In this document: positions 8,819 to 11,208 of the stretch, piece after piece
Numbering within the stretch: the first letter of the stretch is position 1
Layout: the number at the start of each line of letters is the position of its first letter
Source: an uncultured Acidobacteriota bacterium
Lineage (GTDB): Bacteria > Acidobacteriota > Thermoanaerobaculia > Gp7-AA8
DNA: 11,208 nt
Reading direction: 5' to 3'
Assembly: GCA_946887105.1 (NCBI GenBank)
Contig: CAMPKJ010000163.1
Span: forward strand, 1-11,208
Position numbers and translations under genes: made by a program
The notes under the pieces: generated by a model
The model's database searches: none
Seen by the model: only the letters and a program-made list of their open reading frames with translations
What the model was told of the DNA's origin: nothing

Positions 8819-10081
8819 CTATCCCAGCTGCTTCAACCGGTTCGCCAGCAATTCCCGTTCACGCAGGTTCTGCGTCATTGCGATGGCGCGTTCGATTTCT
8901 TCACGTGCCTCGGAGAGCCTGCCCATCTTCATCAGCAGGTCTCCGCGAACGCTGGGAAAGAGATGGTAGCCGGGTCGTGCAGCGTCACCGGCGAGGGCGG
9001 CCGCTGCGTCGACCGCGTCCAGTCCTGCGGCTGGACCTTGAACCATGCCGACGGCGACCGCGCGATTGAGCGCCACGATTGGAGATGGATCGATTTGCAG
9101 CAACGCGTCGTAGAGAAGAACGATGCGTTCCCAGTCTGTCTCTCCGGCGGTGCGGGCCCGCATGTGACATGCGGCAATGGCTGCCTGCAACGCGTAGGGT
9201 TTCGCGCCGCCGCCGAGTCTTTGCGCCCGTTCGAGCGCGGTCATTCCTCGCTGGATCTGCGCGTAGTCCCACAAGGAGCGGTCCTGATCCGGCAATAAGA
9301 CGGCCTCGCCGTTTTTGCCGCGGCGCGCTGCGTTGCGCGATCCGTGCAACTCCATCAATGCCACCAGTGCATGAACTTCCGATTCGCCGGGGAGAAGTTG
9401 CCTCAGCATGCGCCCCAGGCGCAGAGCCTCTTCAGCGAGAGCGGCCCGCATCCACTCATCGCCCGAGGTCGCGGTGTAGCCCTCATTGAAAATCAGGTAG
9501 ACCACCAGGAGCACGGACTCGACTCTGCGACGCAACTCGTCCCCACTCGGCGTCTCGAAGCGAACGTGTGCCTCCGAGAGCGTCTTCTTGGCGCGAGAGA
9601 TCCGCTGGCCCAGCGTCTTTTCCGTCACCAGAAACGCACGCGCGATCTCCGCCGTGGTGAGGCCGCCGATCAGGCGCAACGTGAGCGCGATGCGTCCTTC
9701 CACCGCAAGCACGGGATGGCACGCGGTGAAGATGAGCCGCAGCACGTCGTCATCGATCACCTGATCCAGCGAGTGCTCCAAAGCGTCTCCAAGCCGCTGC
9801 TGTTGCCACTCCAGCTCGCGGGCAAGCTCTTCGTGCTTTTGTACGAGCATGCGGCCGCGCCGTAGCGAGTCCAGCGCGCGCCGCTTCGCCGCCGTCATCA
9901 GCCATGCCCCGGGATTGTCCGGAAGGCCTTCCTCGGGCCAGACTTCCAGAGCAATCACCAGCGCGTCCTGCGCCAACTCCTCGGCAATTCCGATGTCGTG
10001 GGTGACGCGAGCAATCGCGGCGATGAGGCGCGTGGACTCGATCTTCCACACGGCCTCGATCGTTTTGGCGACATCGCTCAT
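8819..10081 (-). CDS. ECF sigma factor, ECF42 type, with C-terminal extension
   Basis: The 420-residue protein has a sigma region 2 (about 12-78), the linker block DDDVLRLIFTACHP (110-123), and a region 4 helix-turn-helix (about 141-166: LTTAEIARAF through GQRISRAKK). After this comes YLIFNEGY (195-202) and a long helical, TPR-like C-terminal domain to about 420. These marks identify the ECF42 group, in which the extension takes part in activity and no classical anti-sigma factor is used. ECF42 genes typically sit beside YCII/DGPF genes, as here. The start ATG (10081) overlaps the upstream reductase stop as ATGA, so translation is probably coupled; there is no strong Shine-Dalgarno. It directs RNA polymerase to a small set of promoters, most likely including its own cassette, but the inducing signal is unknown. 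Confidence 0.95.
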   Translation of the reverse strand: MSDVAKTIEAVWKIESTRLIAAIARVTHDIGIAEELAQDALVIALEVWPEEGLPDNPGAWLMTAAKRRALDSLRRGRMLVQKHEELARELEWQQQRLGDALEHSLDQVIDDDVLRLIFTACHPVLAVEGRIALTLRLIGGLTTAEIARAFLVTEKTLGQRISRAKKTLSEAHVRFETPSGDELRRRVESVLLVVYLIFNEGYTATSGDEWMRAALAEEALRLGRMLRQLLPGESEVHALVALMELHGSRNAARRGKNGEAVLLPDQDRSLWDYAQIQRGMTALERAQRLGGGAKPYALQAAIAACHMRARTAGETDWERIVLLYDALLQIDPSPIVALNRAVAVGMVQGPAAGLDAVDAAAALAGDAARPGYHLFPSVRGDLLMKMGRLSEAREEIERAIAMTQNLRERELLANRLKQLG

Positions 10082-10653
10082 TTCAAAGGCGCAGCGGCCC
10101 TGTAGGCATTCATCACGATGCCTGAAGGGAACGCTTTCGTGCTGGCGAGCTCGAATCCGCGCGGCGGAGTCCCCTCTGCGAAGAAGCGCTTTCCCTTGCC
10201 CAACAGCACTGGATAGACGAGCAGCACGACCTCATCCGCAAGACCGTGTTCGAGCAGCGTCGAGGTCAGCGTGGAACTGCCCCAGACGATCAGGTCAGGG
10301 CCGTCGTGCGATTTGATGCGGCGAATGCCTTCGACGATATCCGGTCCAACGCTCTCGACCGGCCCCCATTCGAGACTGTCCGGCCGATGCGTTGCGACGA
10401 ATTTCGTCGCCGCGTTGAGGCGGTCGGACATCGGACTGCTCGGCGCCTTCGGCCAGGAGCCCGACCAGATGTCGTACGTGCGCCGCCCGAGCAGCAGATC
10501 GAAGCTCTCGCCCTGCGCCGCGAGGACTGCATCGCGGCCTTCAGGAGTTCGATAGGGCGCGGTCCAGTCGCTGTATGGGAAGTCGCCGTCGTCGGCAGAG
10601 TGCTGGATCACGCCATCGAGCGAGATGTGTTCGAAGATTCTGAGCTTTCTCAT
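10078..10653 (-). CDS. Dihydrofolate reductase family protein (RibD C-terminal type)
   Basis: The 191-residue product is a single RibD-C/DHFR-like Rossmann-type domain. It has ISLDGVIQ (10-17), LLLGRRTYDIW (53-63), VWGSSTL (123-129), the position of the nucleotide-binding loop, and LVYPVLLGKGKRFF (145-158). Members are NADPH-dependent reductases of unknown substrate, cytosolic, and distinct from true DHFR and from RibD itself, which carries a deaminase domain. The start is ATG 10653, 15 bp after the YCII stop, with only a weak GGAA 7 nt upstream. The end overlaps the sigma factor start by 4 nt. Its place between the YCII and ECF42 genes is a recurring cassette arrangement, which suggests a shared but unidentified task. 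Confidence 0.93.
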   Translation of the reverse strand: MRKLRIFEHISLDGVIQHSADDGDFPYSDWTAPYRTPEGRDAVLAAQGESFDLLLGRRTYDIWSGSWPKAPSSPMSDRLNAATKFVATHRPDSLEWGPVESVGPDIVEGIRRIKSHDGPDLIVWGSSTLTSTLLEHGLADEVVLLVYPVLLGKGKRFFAEGTPPRGFELASTKAFPSGIVMNAYRAAAPLK

Positions 10654-10668
10654 CGCTACATTCCGCGG

Positions 10669-11016
10669 CTAGTCGGTTGACGGTTGGAAGAAGATCTCTC
10701 GCACCTCGACCTGCCCGCGCGTGGCTGCGACGCCTTTGCGCGCCCACGCCAGCGCCTCGTCCATGTCAGCGCATTCCAGGATCCAGAAACCGCCGATGTG
10801 CTCCTTGGTCTCGAGATACGGCCCGTCGGTGATGAGCACTCCGCCATCTGTCTGCGGTCGCAGCGACTTCGCGGCCCCAAGGCCGCAGGCGAATTTCCTG
10901 ACGCCGGCAGCAATCATCTCTTTGTTGAGCGCGTGGATCTCGCGGCCCATCGCTTCGTCCGCCTGGGACGGGTCGAAATCATCGGGGAGGTAACCAGCAA
11001 CCAGATATTGCGGCAT
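10669..11016 (-). CDS. YCII-related (DGPF) domain protein
   Basis: This 115-residue protein is a single YCII-like ferredoxin-fold domain. It has the family signature as ITDGPYLETKEHIGGFWI (62-79), with DGPY where DGPF is usual, followed by DMDEALAWA (84-92). Such small proteins are probably dimeric and their activity is not established; a muconolactone-isomerase-like fold is shared. The start is ATG 11016, supported by AAGGAGA (11029-11023) 6 nt upstream, the best ribosome binding site of the group, consistent with first position in the operon. Members next to ECF42 sigma factors are the known targets of those factors. Its promoter should lie in the 112 bp between here and the tRNA. Confidence 0.95.
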   Translation of the reverse strand: MPQYLVAGYLPDDFDPSQADEAMGREIHALNKEMIAAGVRKFACGLGAAKSLRPQTDGGVLITDGPYLETKEHIGGFWILECADMDEALAWARKGVAATRGQVEVREIFFQPSTD

Positions 11017-11128
11017 GTGTGTTCTCCTTCACGAGGACGACGAACGGCCAGACCGGATTTCTACAAGCGGTCGGGAAAATTCTGTGTCTGGGAGGAGCCC
11101 CGATTGTAAGTGTTGACAGGGCAAAGGT
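11017..11128 (-). promoter_or_regulatory. Leader region of the YCII-reductase-sigma operon
   Basis: These 112 bp lie between the tRNA 3' end and the YCII start codon. Two partial promoter signals are visible on the minus strand. TGTCAA (11118-11113) is one base away from the TGTCGA reported as the -35 of ECF42 promoters, but no matching -10 follows at 16-17 bp. TACAAT (11108-11103) is a 5/6 match to the housekeeping -10, without a good -35. The YCII ribosome binding site ends the region. Read-through from the tRNA transcript is also possible. Confidence 0.35.
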
Positions 11129-11205
11129 TGGTGGCGGTGACAGGAGTCGAACCTGTGACCTAGCGCTTATGAGACGCCCGCTCTAACCATCTGAGCTACA
11201 CCGCC
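11129..11205 (-). tRNA. tRNA with CAT anticodon, probably elongator tRNA-Met
   Basis: The gene folds into a complete cloverleaf of 77 nt with CCA encoded (11131-11129). The acceptor GGCGGTG/CACCGCC pairs fully, the D stem is GCTC/GAGC, the anticodon arm is GGCGT/GCGCT with loop CTCATAA, and the T arm is ACAGG/CCTGT around TTCGACT. The anticodon is CAT. A paired G1-C72 rules out initiator tRNA. The 5' half resembles bacterial elongator tRNA-Met, but the anticodon stem with a G27-U43 pair recalls tRNA-Ile(CAU), the TilS substrate. I favour Met, with Ile2 as the alternative. It lies upstream of the YCII gene on the same strand. Confidence 0.96.
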
Positions 11206-11208
11206 ATG

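Noticed and set aside
11113..11118. TTGACA on the plus strand as a -35 box
   Set aside because: No -10 follows at 16-18 bp, and the only thing downstream on that strand is the antisense of the tRNA.

Overview
This 11.2-kb, GC-rich window is a piece of bacterial chromosome. The gene content fits a soil-type bacterium, possibly an Acidobacteriota: a tilS-hpt-ftsH housekeeping run, a lone GspG-like pseudopilin, secreted beta-helix and propeller proteins, and an ECF sigma factor / RibD-C reductase / YCII cassette. The phylum is an inference from style. No rRNA or single decisive marker is present, and there is no sign of phage, IS element, CRISPR or plasmid functions.

Layout. Positions 1-359 hold no gene I can support, only a near-perfect 21-bp tandem duplication. 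Positions 360-4382 are a minus-strand housekeeping operon read tilS -> hpt -> ftsH -> a small Cys-rich ORF. tilS and hpt overlap by 44 bp. hpt and ftsH both start at TTG behind strong Shine-Dalgarno sequences. The 44-codon ORF overlaps the ftsH stop as TGATG and ends in CCGSGCLDCPF, and a perfect 14-bp hairpin lies inside it. Back-to-back with tilS, 27 bp away, is a plus-strand group: a GspG-like pseudopilin, a secreted parallel beta-helix protein, and, after 86 bp, a seven-repeat propeller protein with its own ribosome binding site.

The propeller gene meets a minus-strand group tail-to-tail, the two stop codons sharing the tetranucleotide TTAA. In transcription order that group is a tRNA with a CAT anticodon, a YCII/DGPF protein, a RibD-C (DHFR-like) reductase, an ECF42-type sigma factor with a long C-terminal extension, and a four-helix membrane protein of unknown function.

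Functionally, tilS makes tRNA-Ile(CAU) read AUA, hpt salvages purines and ftsH degrades membrane proteins. The pseudopilin, beta-helix and propeller genes look like cell-envelope or exported functions. The sigma/YCII/reductase set is a widespread but poorly understood regulatory cassette. The points most worth a second look are the small Cys-rich ORF with its embedded hairpin, the altered active-site residues in Hpt, the isolated pseudopilin coupled to a secreted beta-helix protein, and the membrane protein following the ECF42 cassette.
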